Positions 19,835 through 30,611 of a DNA stretch of 46,739 nt are shown here, in pieces. Source of the DNA: Stramenopiles sp. TOSAG23-2. Its lineage: Eukaryota > Sar. How positions within the stretch are numbered: position 1 is the stretch's first letter; each line of letters begins with the position of its first letter. The stretch spans positions 1 through 46,739 of the forward strand of contig LT649279.1 of NCBI GenBank assembly GCA_900128395.1, in the 5' to 3' direction. Below the pieces are notes generated by a model. The model searched no databases. It worked only from the letters and a program-made list of their open reading frames with translations, and had not been told where the DNA came from. The position numbers and the translations under genes were made by a program.

Positions 19835-22162
19835 ATGTCGAAGGAGAAGCCAGAAGCTACATCATTTCAACAACATACGGCACATAATTTATGTGAAGGA
19901 TATTTATGGAAATCTCCACGAGGATTTTTTGGTGGAAAATGGCGTAAACGTTTCTTTTGTTTAAATAATGACTCGGCTACTATTGGTTATTTTGATGGTT
20001 TAAAACAAAAAGGTAATATAAAAGTACATCACCAATGCTATGCGATACATGATGATTCAAAACAATGCCCGGAAGAACCTGCGTACTTTGTATTTCGTGT
20101 AGATAATAGAAATGAGAAAATGTATTTAGCCTCAAAAACTGCTACTGAAAGAGAAGTATGGATTAACCATATCAATAGCGTTGCAAAACATTTGAAAGAT
20201 TTACAATATTCTAAAAATACAAATATAGGTAAAAATAGGCAGTCTGTAGCGGCAGTCACTGGTATTGTACAAGACGATGCGAGCAGTGGGGGGTACATCC
20301 CGAAAGTCCGACTAATATCAAAAGAAACTTTTTTTAATTCTGAGGAAAATATGCAATTGAAACCTCCACCTGCAATTAATAGTGAGCCAACACCTTTAAA
20401 TTATCCAAAGCCAAAAGGTATTGTATTTCCACCAACTGATGCAAAAGATAACAAAGGGGGAGATAAGAAACAATCTGGAACAGCGGGTGTTGGAGGGGGT
20501 AATGATAATAAAAATTTTCTTCCACCACCACCATCCATTAGAAACGATTCGTTTAAAATGGCACCGCCACCATTACCATCAGCACTTCCAAATGATAAAA
20601 ATGCAACACGAAGAACTTGGAAAGTCAAAGAGGAAGGTGATTATCGCGGATTTTACGTTTGGGGTGCAAATTCTGTTGGGCAACTTGGTTTTAATGAGAC
20701 GGAAATTCATTGTGCCATCGCACCGAAAAAAATTAAAATGATGATTGGTGCTCAACGTTCTGTAGAAATTGCATGTGCTGGTGATAAACATACATTTTGT
20801 TTAACTAAAAATAAGAAAATGTATTTAACTGGCAGCGGAAATGAAGGGCAACTGGGTTGTGGGAAAATGAAAGTTGTACAACGTTTTTCATTAACTCGTA
20901 CATTAAAAGGTATTCAAGTTATCCACATAGCATGTGGTGCATATCATACCGTGTGTCAAACTAAAGATGGAAATGTGTTAAGTTGGGGAACAGGATTATC
21001 AGGATGTTTAGGACTTGGGCCTGATATATTATTTACAGATGAACCGCTACAAGTACAAGAAGTTGGTGTCCAAAATCATGTTTTAATTAATCGTTTTACT
21101 TGCGGTCCAGACAAAACCATTTTCATAACACATGCTGGTATAGTCAAAGCATGTGGTCTTAATGGTAAATTTGGTGCGTTGGGTTTAGAAACTAGTCTGG
21201 AAAATGTCTATACACCAACACCAGTGTTGTCGCTTGGAAGCAATAATCGTAGAATTACTGATGCTGGATTAGGTGCAAACTTTTCTGCATATTTAAATGA
21301 AGATGGCCATGTCTATGTATGTGGACAAATCAATATGGAAAAACATTTTGAGAAAGATGATGATGATGATGATGATGTAGAGGAAGAAATGGATGATAAA
21401 AAAGAAGATCGGATCCCGCTCGAACCATTTACTGTCCCTACATTATTCAAAATTGAAAAATCTTATATTAAAGCAATTGCAGCTGGGCATGAACATCTAT
21501 TAGCATTAGTCAAAAATAAAGAAACTGGAAGAGGACCAATTTTGTACAGTATGGGCAATGGGCAAAATGGGAGATTAGGCCACGGAGACACAGAGGATGT
21601 AAATGATGGTTTCAAATTAGTAGAATCTTTAAAGGAAATTCCAGGGAAGCAAATTTCTTGTGGTGGGGCATTTAGTGCTGTACTTTCTAAAGGTGGGTCG
21701 TTATTTACATTTGGCGATGGCCATGGTGGTGAATTGGGCAACGGGGCATTATTAGATGTAAATATCCCATTGCGTATACATGAACCGGAAGAAGAAGCTG
21801 GTAAACCATGTCATTATAGTTTCATATCATGTGGGTCCGAACATATGATATCGATTGTATCATCTGGAGAGGCAACTGGTGCTGCTTCTCATTATGCCGA
21901 TATTACACATTTAAAAGATGATACAGTTAGTGATCAAATGAATTCTGTTGCAGATAAAAAGAAAGGTTTAGTAAAACATAATCAAGTATACTACAAAGAT
22001 TTTAAAGGAAAGATTTTCGGACCGATGCCAGGTGAGATTGTAAGACATTGGTATGACCACAATTTAGTTTCACCCCAATTGACGATTTCTCTTGGTGGAA
22101 GGGATCATGAAGGACGAGGTAAATCTTTTTCTTGGGTTACAATAAAAGATTACTTTAAATAA
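19835..22162 (+). CDS. PH domain - RCC1 repeat - GYF-like domain protein
   Basis: This 775-residue protein has three parts. A PH domain (about 18-125; EGYLWKSPRGFFGGKWRKRFF, ending in the conserved Trp of EVWINHI) should bind phosphoinositides or a protein partner. A Pro/Gly-rich linker with PPPP tracts (about 165-255) follows. Then come seven RCC1-type blades (about 265-690), seen as repeats like VWGANSVGQLG, LTGSGNEGQLG, SWGTGLSGCLG and SMGNGQNGRLGHGD. The fifth blade is weak and carries an Asp-rich insert. The C-terminus (about 715-775; YYKDFKGKIFGPMPGEIVRHWYD) resembles a GYF domain, which binds Pro-rich peptides. The start is the MSKEK methionine, where homology begins shortly after; an in-frame ATG at 19760 adds only low-complexity residues. 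A GEF or scaffold role at membranes is inferred. Confidence 0.85.
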   Translation: MSKEKPEATSFQQHTAHNLCEGYLWKSPRGFFGGKWRKRFFCLNNDSATIGYFDGLKQKGNIKVHHQCYAIHDDSKQCPEEPAYFVFRVDNRNEKMYLASKTATEREVWINHINSVAKHLKDLQYSKNTNIGKNRQSVAAVTGIVQDDASSGGYIPKVRLISKETFFNSEENMQLKPPPAINSEPTPLNYPKPKGIVFPPTDAKDNKGGDKKQSGTAGVGGGNDNKNFLPPPPSIRNDSFKMAPPPLPSALPNDKNATRRTWKVKEEGDYRGFYVWGANSVGQLGFNETEIHCAIAPKKIKMMIGAQRSVEIACAGDKHTFCLTKNKKMYLTGSGNEGQLGCGKMKVVQRFSLTRTLKGIQVIHIACGAYHTVCQTKDGNVLSWGTGLSGCLGLGPDILFTDEPLQVQEVGVQNHVLINRFTCGPDKTIFITHAGIVKACGLNGKFGALGLETSLENVYTPTPVLSLGSNNRRITDAGLGANFSAYLNEDGHVYVCGQINMEKHFEKDDDDDDDVEEEMDDKKEDRIPLEPFTVPTLFKIEKSYIKAIAAGHEHLLALVKNKETGRGPILYSMGNGQNGRLGHGDTEDVNDGFKLVESLKEIPGKQISCGGAFSAVLSKGGSLFTFGDGHGGELGNGALLDVNIPLRIHEPEEEAGKPCHYSFISCGSEHMISIVSSGEATGAASHYADITHLKDDTVSDQMNSVADKKKGLVKHNQVYYKDFKGKIFGPMPGEIVRHWYDHNLVSPQLTISLGGRDHEGRGKSFSWVTIKDYFK

Positions 22163-22613
22163 ATGGGAGGAGGTAGGAGAAGGCGAAGGAAGTAGAGAAG
22201 GAAAAAAGAGATTATGGGTCGTAAAATTTATATGTGTCTGTGTGCATATATATATATCATTATATATGTATATAATATATTTGATACGGGAGTTATTGAC
22301 ACATTTTGTGAAATAGAGATATATATATTTACCTAATATATGAGTAAGAGAACATTTTATATATTTACCTTCATTGGTATTCTCTTTTATGGGATTATCA
22401 ACACACTAGTGTGAGATAGATTATTTCAGGTTATTGTATTCTTTTAAAGAGTAGGAATTATGATTGCTAATGCATCATATCATACCGAGTATATGTGTAT
22501 TAAACTTTCCCTTCTCGTGTTCACTTGCCCCATCTCCCATCACCCCATCATGTATTCTCTATTATTTCGAAATGCTTTGTAAAAATGGCTCTCCTGTATC
22601 TCTCTATCTATTT
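22163..22613. repeat. Convergent 3'-3' spacer with dispersed-repeat copy
   Basis: At about 22283-22470 this spacer carries the dispersed repeat: gttattgacacattttgtga followed by gagata, a second acacactagtgtgagata, and the core tgtattcttttaaagagtaggaatt at about 22435-22459. It is oriented as the copy near 29.5 kb and opposite to those at 35.2 and 41.7 kb. (TA)n runs lie at 22245-22280. Confidence 0.6.
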
Positions 22614-24218
22614 CTATCTATTTCTATGATAATAAAATGATTGAAAACGACGTGTATTTAATCGATGTATTTGCCATAGTTCAATTTGACAATTTTTTGC
22701 TTGAGGGCATGTGTCAATACCAGCAATTTTAAATTTATTCGCAGGTGGTGTTGCTGAAATATATTTTGAATATGTTGTGTTTTGCGAACCTGTCATTGCC
22801 TCACCATATGGGGTGAATTCTGTCTCTGAATATACTGGCATTGGAAATTTATCATGTACATCACTACTACCTTTTTTTGCATAAAATTCTACAGTTTGCA
22901 TTTTAACAAGTTTTCCTGTAATTGGTATCTTCTCATAATTATACCATTGGTAATGTTCCGTATTGATTCCATCAATTTTTGCTTTTCCCATATCTGTTGC
23001 ATTTGGATCAATTGCAAACCCATCGATACCTTCACCTGGTAATAATGGGCAAAATGATTCACATGTCTCTACACCATTTGTAATATTAATCAACATATCT
23101 TTGCTGATATTACCATAGAATGTTACCATGGTTTGGCCAGATATTTCATCTTCGTATCGTTCCCTTTGATTTGTCACATCATAGTAATGCATTCCTTTTT
23201 TTGCTGCACGAGTAACTAAACATTCGCCATTGATACTTTTTGTAGTCGGCAGACAACAAATATCCGTGCCAATTGCGGAACCGCCTTGATTAGAAAGCAT
23301 TTTACTATTTTCATATGCAAAGAAATCAGCTGAAAATTTTGGAAAAGAATTTAGTAGTTTTGATAGTGGCAATCGAATTTCTTTATTATCCATCATCATT
23401 GTTGTTGCTTTTTTTCTTCCAAATTTAGATTTCAACATGTTGGCACTACATCCAGAAGATAGCGGGCAATTTGCAAAAGATGCTGGATCAATATCAAATT
23501 GGTCGTCTAAATTTGATGCAGCTTCAAAATTAAGAAACGAGCTATTAAATGCTACGCCTACGCCTTTCAATACATTCATGCTGCTGAAGAATGGTGTGCC
23601 CTTATTATTCTTTGATTCTACATCTACGAAAAAATCAGTTGTCTGTATAGGTATCACTTTAAAAAGCATTTCCGACCATTGATAGTGGTTACATGTTTTA
23701 GTTTTTGCACCAGGACCTTCTTGTGAAACTTCTTCTTTTCCTAAGTATTTCACAGGAGAGCTCTGGTTGTCTATATTACCAATTTGTACCAAGCTTGTAA
23801 AATTCCCTTTTAATGGGCAATATTCATTGCAAACAAATTTATGACTTGAATTTTTTGTAGATCCTGGTGCTAATTCCATCTGTTTCATTACCTTCCCATA
23901 TAAACTTGCAAGAATGCAAGGGCCGTTACTACACATGGTATTCATACGAGATCTTTCTTTTGTGCCTTGTTCCTCTACTTTATCAAGTGAAAAAATTCCT
24001 TGTAACTGGCAGCCAGGTGTACCAGCTGCGCAACATGCTCCTCCACCTCCAATGCTTTTAACATCGCCCTGAGCAACTACTACGTCACTTTGAACGGAAG
24101 CTTTGAAATCTTTAATAAAAGTTGGTGGTGTAATTGATAATACTACAGTGTAAATTGTAAAAAGTAGTAGTAATAAAGATATTCTTACGAAATTGGATGT
24201 TGCTGATGATGCATTCAT
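22614..24218 (-). CDS. Secreted Cys-rich protein with an internally duplicated domain
   Basis: This 534-residue protein begins with a clear hydrophobic signal segment (about 12-30) and has several N-x-S/T sites. Two halves (about 33-265 and 285-515) repeat the same landmarks in order: CC, C, a basic segment (QGTKERSR / NQRERYED), CNEYCPL / CESFCPL, HYQW, KVIPI / KIPI, a short strand region, and CPLSSGC / CPQAKNC. The layout recalls lipid-binding LolA/ependymin-like beta folds seen in protist secreted proteins, but I cannot name a family. A lumenal or extracellular binding protein is the best guess. The gene is convergent with the PH-RCC1 gene. Confidence 0.75.
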   Translation of the reverse strand: MNASSATSNFVRISLLLLLFTIYTVVLSITPPTFIKDFKASVQSDVVVAQGDVKSIGGGGACCAAGTPGCQLQGIFSLDKVEEQGTKERSRMNTMCSNGPCILASLYGKVMKQMELAPGSTKNSSHKFVCNEYCPLKGNFTSLVQIGNIDNQSSPVKYLGKEEVSQEGPGAKTKTCNHYQWSEMLFKVIPIQTTDFFVDVESKNNKGTPFFSSMNVLKGVGVAFNSSFLNFEAASNLDDQFDIDPASFANCPLSSGCSANMLKSKFGRKKATTMMMDNKEIRLPLSKLLNSFPKFSADFFAYENSKMLSNQGGSAIGTDICCLPTTKSINGECLVTRAAKKGMHYYDVTNQRERYEDEISGQTMVTFYGNISKDMLINITNGVETCESFCPLLPGEGIDGFAIDPNATDMGKAKIDGINTEHYQWYNYEKIPITGKLVKMQTVEFYAKKGSSDVHDKFPMPVYSETEFTPYGEAMTGSQNTTYSKYISATPPANKFKIAGIDTCPQAKNCQIELWQIHRLNTRRFQSFYYHRNR

Positions 24219-24764
24219 TTGTTGTTTTAAATAAAAAAGATACTAATAAAATATATTTGAGCAATGTGAAAAGTTGTATGAATACAACATATCTTCATCC
24301 ATTGTAATTGGTGTAATACCATACCTAGATAAGAATATAGATATTAAGAAGATTTTGATGATACATTATTATTATATTATAAATACTAATACTGCTGGAA
24401 TTACCTGGTACGCACGTACCAGGTAATTTGCTCGACTATACTACTTGTATAATACCAGGTACATTTTAACATGTGTGTAGTATTAATATAATAATATAAT
24501 AATGATTTTTTACAAAGTATTGTGCTATTACCAGATTAGTATTAGATATAATTATAATATTAATATTAGATGATTTTTGTTGATGAGTTAGACTCGTTAG
24601 AGTGATGAGTTTTTACTGTACAAAAAGTATGGACCGACACTGGCACACCAGGCACACTGATTTTCAGAATTTTTTCCTTGTGTGTACCATCAGGCGGTGT
24701 TATAGTTATGCCAGTATGAGGTACAGATGTAAACCTGAAAAGTATTCATCATCAAGCCATTTCA
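24219..24764. other. Tandem-gene spacer containing a perfect palindrome
   Basis: This AT-rich spacer lies between two minus-strand genes. It has a perfect inverted repeat at 24399-24428 with 14-bp arms (aattacctggtacg and its complement) around two bases. A further taccaggtac lies at about 24453-24462. A 95-codon plus-strand frame at 24602 overlaps the next gene antisense and looks spurious. Confidence 0.6.
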
Positions 24765-25529
24765 TCAAGCCAAACCAGCTATTTTCTCCCATCCTTCAAA
24801 AGTTGACATATTCAAAGGCACTTGTACTGCATTATTACATACGATTACCCCCGTTGGCCCAAATACAATCAAACGTGGAATTCCACTGACTTGAAAGTAA
24901 CTAGAGACTTGATTTCGCGAAGGTGCTTCATAAGGCAATGCTAGCCATGTATGATGTTGTTGAAAATAAGTAATAAATGATGATGCATCACGGTCAGCAG
25001 ATACAAACATGATTTCAAATTGCTTTTTTGCTTTCTTAACTTCTTTGTAAAATGCATTCAACATTGGAGTAAATTTTCTACATGGTGGGCACCAGCTTGC
25101 AGAGAAATATAACGCAAACAATCCATTTCCTACTGTGTCTATACTAACCATCTTCCCTTTCGTCGTTAATAATTGCTTTCCCAGCATGTTACTGACAATG
25201 GGATTCACTCCGTCCATTGTTTTATATGGTTTGGATTGATTTGACCATTTTGATTCTTTATTTAAACCACGAAAACGAAACATATAATTTGTTGATGCTT
25301 TTAAGTTATTTTTTTTCATTATATTACCACTCAATTTATTTGACAGGGTCAACCATTCCTTATCTTTGTCACTTTTAATTTGGATTTCATATGTTGTAGA
25401 ATTTTTTATTTCTTCCCATTGGACAGTTAGTGACGTGGATGTTGCTGTTACTAATGTAGGTGATGCAGGGGTTATCTCCGTTTGTTCCATTGGGGTTGTA
25501 TTCTTTTCATTTTCTGATATTGCAGACAT
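24765..25529 (-). CDS. FN3 domain - thioredoxin-like (nucleoredoxin/tryparedoxin type) protein
   Basis: This 254-residue protein joins a fibronectin type III domain (about 22-108; SLTVQWEEI, TTYEIQIK and NYMFRFRGLN mark the strands) to a thioredoxin-fold domain (about 112-245). The redox motif is W146-C147-P-P-C150 in FSASWCPPCRKF, the signature of nucleoredoxins and tryparedoxins, and GIPRLIVFGPTG holds the cis-Pro. It should reduce or sense disulfides in the cytosol, since no signal peptide is present. The FN3 part may bind a client or anchor the enzyme. Confidence 0.9.
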   Translation of the reverse strand: MSAISENEKNTTPMEQTEITPASPTLVTATSTSLTVQWEEIKNSTTYEIQIKSDKDKEWLTLSNKLSGNIMKKNNLKASTNYMFRFRGLNKESKWSNQSKPYKTMDGVNPIVSNMLGKQLLTTKGKMVSIDTVGNGLFALYFSASWCPPCRKFTPMLNAFYKEVKKAKKQFEIMFVSADRDASSFITYFQQHHTWLALPYEAPSRNQVSSYFQVSGIPRLIVFGPTGVIVCNNAVQVPLNMSTFEGWEKIAGLA

Positions 25530-26259
25530 GTTTTATTCTATGTTTTTCATATATCATGTATTATATTATATTGTATTTCTATACACCGTGTTCTGTCTAT
25601 CTTTGTACCTATTTACAGTTAGCAGTTTTAATTTAGAACATACAATTTTCTAACAGTAGTGCAATATCTGTGTATACGGCCATCATATATGTCAGATTAA
25701 TAAATATCCAGCCACCATATTATATTTTTATATTTTGTACTTCTTTTTTTTTTTTGTATTTATGCCATATATTGGTTGCATTGCTATTCTTCTAAAAAAA
25801 AATAGTGCAATAATAATAAATAGAAGGCCAATTTCAATTTCAATGTACTACAATAATTTAATAATATACTATACTATTATTGAAATTATGGGCCTATCAT
25901 ATTAATATTAATTTTCTAGCCGGTATTCCGGTATTATTATTATATAGCATGGGAATAGTATTATATTATGATATAAATATTGATTTTTACAATGTGTTAT
26001 GTGGATAATTTCAAATATTTTAATTTGAAATTTGGCAGGCCACAGCAGGTTCCCAGGCTGTTACATTGTATTGTACTATATCATCTTAACTGTATATATA
26101 ATAATATTATTATTAATATATATTTATATATACAGAAAGAGTGACATCGTAGATATTCAAAAAGATAAGAATAATATATAACTTTCACTATTACCATCAA
26201 AAGATATAAAGAAAACAAAAAGGAGAAAATAAAATAAAAAACGATATAATTTAAAACAG
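25530..26259. promoter_or_regulatory. Divergent spacer, nothing specific
   Basis: This 730-nt, very AT-rich spacer lies between the 5' ends of the nucleoredoxin-like and CEP295-like genes. It holds homopolymer T/A runs and ATTATT-rich stretches. No RNA gene, dispersed-repeat copy or clear motif is seen. Confidence 0.4.
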
Positions 26260-27886
26260 ATGGAAGTAGATAGTAGGACAGTCCCGATATTTACCTCAAG
26301 GGAGCAATTAGAAGCATATGTTACACGTGGTGTATATCCAGTTAGGACGAATCAAGAAGAAAATGTACCGAGTACTTACAATATGCATCGTGAAAAATAT
26401 AACCGTGCAATACGTAAAAATGTTATCGATGTTTCCACGTATAATAGCAATAAACGAAAAGCAGAGAAAGAGAGGGAAAAGAAGATTATCTATAGTATAC
26501 ATAGAGGTAGATATGAAACAGCAAATATGACTTCAGCCATGACTACGGAGAAAAATGCTAATACAAATAGTAAAATACCTTTAAGTCAAGGAGAAATAGA
26601 AACTATTCATAAGCAAGAAAATGCTAAAAGGCGTGCTTTAAGAATTAAACAAGTAAGAGATCACGAAAAATTATATGCCGCACGACTAGTACGTTTGAGA
26701 CAACAGCAAGTTGCGACGAAACATGCTAAGGTTATAGCAAAAAAGCGACAAGCATGGGAAGAGGAACGTGAACGTGATTTAAACGATTTACAAGGTCGTT
26801 ATAAAATTCAAGTAGCCAGTATTGGCTCTGCACAAAAACAAGCATCAAGACTTGTAGGAATACAAGCAGATGAAGCTAGAAAAAATTTGAGAGTCTGGGA
26901 ATTATCGAATTCTGTCAATGACAAACGACATTCCAAAGCCGTTGTTACAGAAAAAAATGCAGATAGTGATCATAAAAGAAAAATACAAGAAGCAAATCAA
27001 CGGACGGAAACGAGATACAATGAGCAACAAGTGCAACGTTTCAAGGCACATCAATACAAAGCAGCTATTGATGAGGCAAAAAGTAGGCGCGTAGAATCTC
27101 ACACCGTGGAAGTAGATTATAGCAATACAGACGTTGTGCGTGAAATTATTGCACCAGTGCAAACGCAAGGATCAGGCATTGTTGACTTCTCAAAAACCCA
27201 TTTTCACCATGCAGTTACACGTCATCGTGCTGCACAAGGACCACAAAGATCCACTGAAAAAGTTGAAGATGAAATTCAAAAAGGTGCAAATGAAAATCGA
27301 TCGGAGCTTCAAGTTGGTATTAGTCGTGGTCCTATGATCAGTGGTGTAGATGGTGCAATCAATGCGCGTAAAGCACAAATTGAACGACAAGCAAAACAAG
27401 AGGCAGATGCTGCATTAGCAAGAGAAAGGGCACGGCAACGTGCACGAGTTGCTGCTGAGAAAATTAGAATGGAGGAAGAATATCGAACTATATCAGATCA
27501 ATTGAAAGTATTAGATATGTCTAATCGTGCTGCGAGATTAAAAGCATTTCAACTTACACAACGTAATCGGGCTGGAAATACGGTTGGTACGAAGCCAATT
27601 GGGGCAAAGGATATTGATGCTGCTGCTGAAGATTCATTCGAACGTGAATTCATTGATGGAAAGGCATCTTTTGAATTGGATGATAGTAATGCTGAATTTA
27701 ACAACTCGGGAGATATGAAATATGCAATTAAAGAAGCTGTAGAAACGAAGCCAGAAACAAATATTCGTACGGTAGACGACAAGAAGAAAACGCAAGTTAA
27801 AACTGTCATACCTACAGTTGAGAAAGATAGTAGCGCAACAATACGTAGTAATGGTAGTGGGGCAGTACTGGATAATAATATAGACA

Positions 27887-27923
<37 letters not shown>

Positions 27924-29394
27924 ATTTAGTAGCAGCAGTGTTCAAACTGCAAGTAATGTAGATGGAAGAGTAGTGAAAAAAATTCATATTAGCCGTACTG
28001 GTTCTGTCGAAGTATCTGTAGAGCGTCCACCTAATAATGAATCTCCAACGCGAACTATGATGCAAATTTCGCAAGGGTTATCACAATTAGCTGGTGAGCT
28101 AAATGATGCAAGTGTAAAAACAAGTCCTGCAAAAACAAATCCAGATGATTTTTATCAATCGTATTTACAAAAATATACAAAGGATACAGCAACAACTAGT
28201 GATAAAATATCCCAAGCAAGGCAACAGATGAGGCGTGATCGCGCTTTAGCTGCTAAAAATAAAAAACAAATGGCAGACGATGATAATGATAATAATAATG
28301 ATGACATATTTATGTTTAAAGTAGGGAGTAAAGGTCAAGTAATAGATGCAGAGCGTGAAACCACTATGACTACTACTACCACTACTACTACTACCACTAC
28401 TACTACAGTAGACATCGAAGAAGAAGAAGGAGATGATGAGGAAAGCATGGCACGTAGAGCAGCAGCAGCAGCAGTAGTTGCGACACATCATAAAATAACC
28501 ATGGAGGAAGAAGAGGATGAATATGTAAATACTGGTGGCAATGACTTCTCAACTGATAGTTTAGGATTAATGCCAGGTGATTTGGATCTTGAAGAAGATC
28601 CTGTGAAATTATTGAAAGAAGCTGAATTAGCATTAGCAGAAGCTGAAAATGTGACATCCGGTGGTGGTAGTGGTGGTGATAATGTGACATTAGGAGATGG
28701 TGTACAAGCAATGTTAGATCAAGATGATCAAAATTTCAAATCTGCATTGGATGAAGCAAACGATGTATTGCGAGAATTAGATGAAATGACAAAAGTTGAA
28801 ATTACACGAGAATTAAATGTTGTTGAGGATACAAATGCAACTGCTACAGTTACTGTTCCTCGTGCACAAAATCTTAATCAACGTATGAGTAATAGTCAAA
28901 ATAATGAGGATGGCGATACTGGGAAATGGAAAACGAAAGAAGAGGAAATTGCAGAGGTAGCAGAGGCAGAAAGAATTAGAAAAGCTAAAAAGGGAATGGT
29001 ATGGGAAGTGAAAGTAGGTGATGGTAGTGGTGCAAAGGCATCAACAAAAGCAACTAGTTTAAATGCTCGCTTAAAGAAAGGTGAAAAACCTAAAATTGCA
29101 ATCGAGGAAGCACGGAAACGAAGTAAAAAAAATAGTTCAAAAGCAAATAAAAGAGCTAAAATGAAAAGTGCACAAGCAATTGCGCGTGAAAAGGAAAAGA
29201 AACGAAGAGCTGTGTTAGAAAGACGCCAAAAAGCGAAAGAGGCGGACAAAGCAAGAAGAGCTTTATTAGGCAAGAAACAAGTAAAAATTCCTACGGCGTC
29301 GATGACAAATGATGATGATGACAGTAGTAGTACTGCAACAGCAACAAAGAAAACAACTAGTAAAAAGAAAACCCAACAAAAGAAGAAGAAGTAA
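26260..29394 (+). CDS. CEP295-like centriole/basal-body coiled-coil protein
   Basis: This 1044-residue, highly charged protein resembles the N-terminal region of animal CEP295 (centriole assembly). Shared features are a leading segment with basic repeats, RRALRIKQVRDHEKLYAARL, a WEEERERDLNDL helix, and a segment like ASIGSAQKQASR...QADEARKNL (about 125-260), then QVQRFKAHQYKAA and an acid/base-rich helix (INARKAQIERQAKQ). The second half is mainly low complexity: Asn run (about 545-555), Thr run (about 705-719), Ala run, Asp/Glu tracts and a Lys-rich C-terminus. CEP295 in animals is longer, so this may be a short form or only an analogue. A role at the flagellar basal body follows from the match. 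Confidence 0.6.
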
Positions 29395-30066
29395 AAAACA
29401 AAATATATATATTAATAATTCTCTTATTTATAATTTAAAAAACAATTATTAAAATATTGTATCATATTATAGTATTTAAAAATATGCATGTAATTATTTT
29501 ATACGAATTATTGTCTCAGTTATTGTATTCTTTCTGGAGAGTGTATGTATGAGGAATTATCATGTGAGTAAATTAAAAAATAAGCTATATCATTAATATA
29601 TGTGATGCATTAATTAAAATTATATACGTACTTCGTAATATATCTATACGTATATATATTACGCGTACATTTACTTTATATTTTAGTAAAACGATTGACT
29701 ATTGAGCATATTACTTAACACGAGAAAGTTTAAAATTATTTATAACACTTACGTAGATTTTAACCATATCATTTTTTTAGTATTTTTTATTTAAATAAAT
29801 AATTTATTAAATATCATATCAAAATATATCATACTGATACGAATAATAAATTAGAAAATATTTATATAAACACTATGGATAAATCTGTCATATCTCATTA
29901 TCATATGATATATCTAGTATATATACTTCGTATATACGAACTTCGTATATGAGTATATTTTGGTGGGATAATTCATATATATATTTTATTATGTTGTTGT
30001 ATCAATACGCATATGATATGATATGATATGTGTCAAAAAAAATTTCCGTTGTGAGCTATCATACAT
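29395..30066. repeat. Convergent 3'-3' spacer with the fullest dispersed-repeat copy
   Basis: From about 29505 to 29767 this spacer has both modules of the dispersed repeat in order: the core ttattgtattctttctggaga...aggaattatcatg (29521-29563), attacgcgtacattta (about 29659-29674), then attgagcatattacttaaca (29701-29720) and the aaaattattta / gattttaaccat segment. Palindromic acttcgtatat and catatgatat motifs follow at 29895-30025. Confidence 0.65.
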
Positions 30067-30611
30067 TTATTTCTTATTATTTTTTGAAAACCAACGCGTA
30101 GCTTTTACACCTTGACTTTCTTGAATTTGCACTAATTCACCATCATCATTAATGTAACGAATATCAATCAATTCCCTACCTTTCCCTGATGAAACGAGCT
30201 TAATCCCTTTGGTGCCTTCAATGTCTATTATATATATATATATGATGAATATCTTGTTAGAAATAAGTTTTGTAGGACAGTTTTATGAAATAAATATAAC
30301 TTACCTATCCATTGTATATTAACATCAACGAGTCCTTCAACTCTTGCATCTTCCAGTTGCTTTGTCACACCAACTTCAAATTCGTTGGTACGTTCACCGG
30401 ATAATCCATTTGTAAGAACAGTGAAATTATCACCATCTTGATCAATGGATATTGTTGTTTTTCCAACGCCATAACCTGTGGCCCAGGCAGCATTTTTAGC
30501 CACCCAACCTTTTACTCCGCTTGTATTAATTTCCAATAATTTATCCATATCCTCCTGACGACAACATAACCATTGACCAGTGAAGTCTGGAACGTCATTT
30601 TTTGAACTCAT
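30067..30611 (-). CDS. Fatty-acid-binding-protein-like (calycin) protein, two exons
   Basis: This small intracellular lipid-binding-type protein has 154 residues. Exon 1 is 30611-30305 and exon 2 is 30224-30067. The N-terminal FTGQWLCCRQEDMDKLLE followed by GWVAKNAAWATGY resembles the FABP opening (FxGxW, then a helix-turn-helix lid). Alternating beta strands follow (TTISIDQDGDNFTVLT, NEFEVG, VNIQWID, ELIDIRYINDDGELVQIQE), and it closes on ATRWFSKN. Spliced length and strand order fit a ten-stranded barrel. I start at MSSKND because the FABP homology begins soon after; the upstream in-frame Met adds a poorly supported leader. It probably carries fatty acids or another hydrophobic ligand in the cytosol. 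Confidence 0.75.
30225..30304 (-). other. Spliceosomal intron, 80 nt
   Basis: On the minus strand the donor GTAAGT follows caatggatag, and the acceptor is a (TA)n tract ending atatAG before acattgaagg. Removal gives QWI-D-IEGTKGIKLV in frame, which continues the barrel to a TAA stop. Confidence 0.85.
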
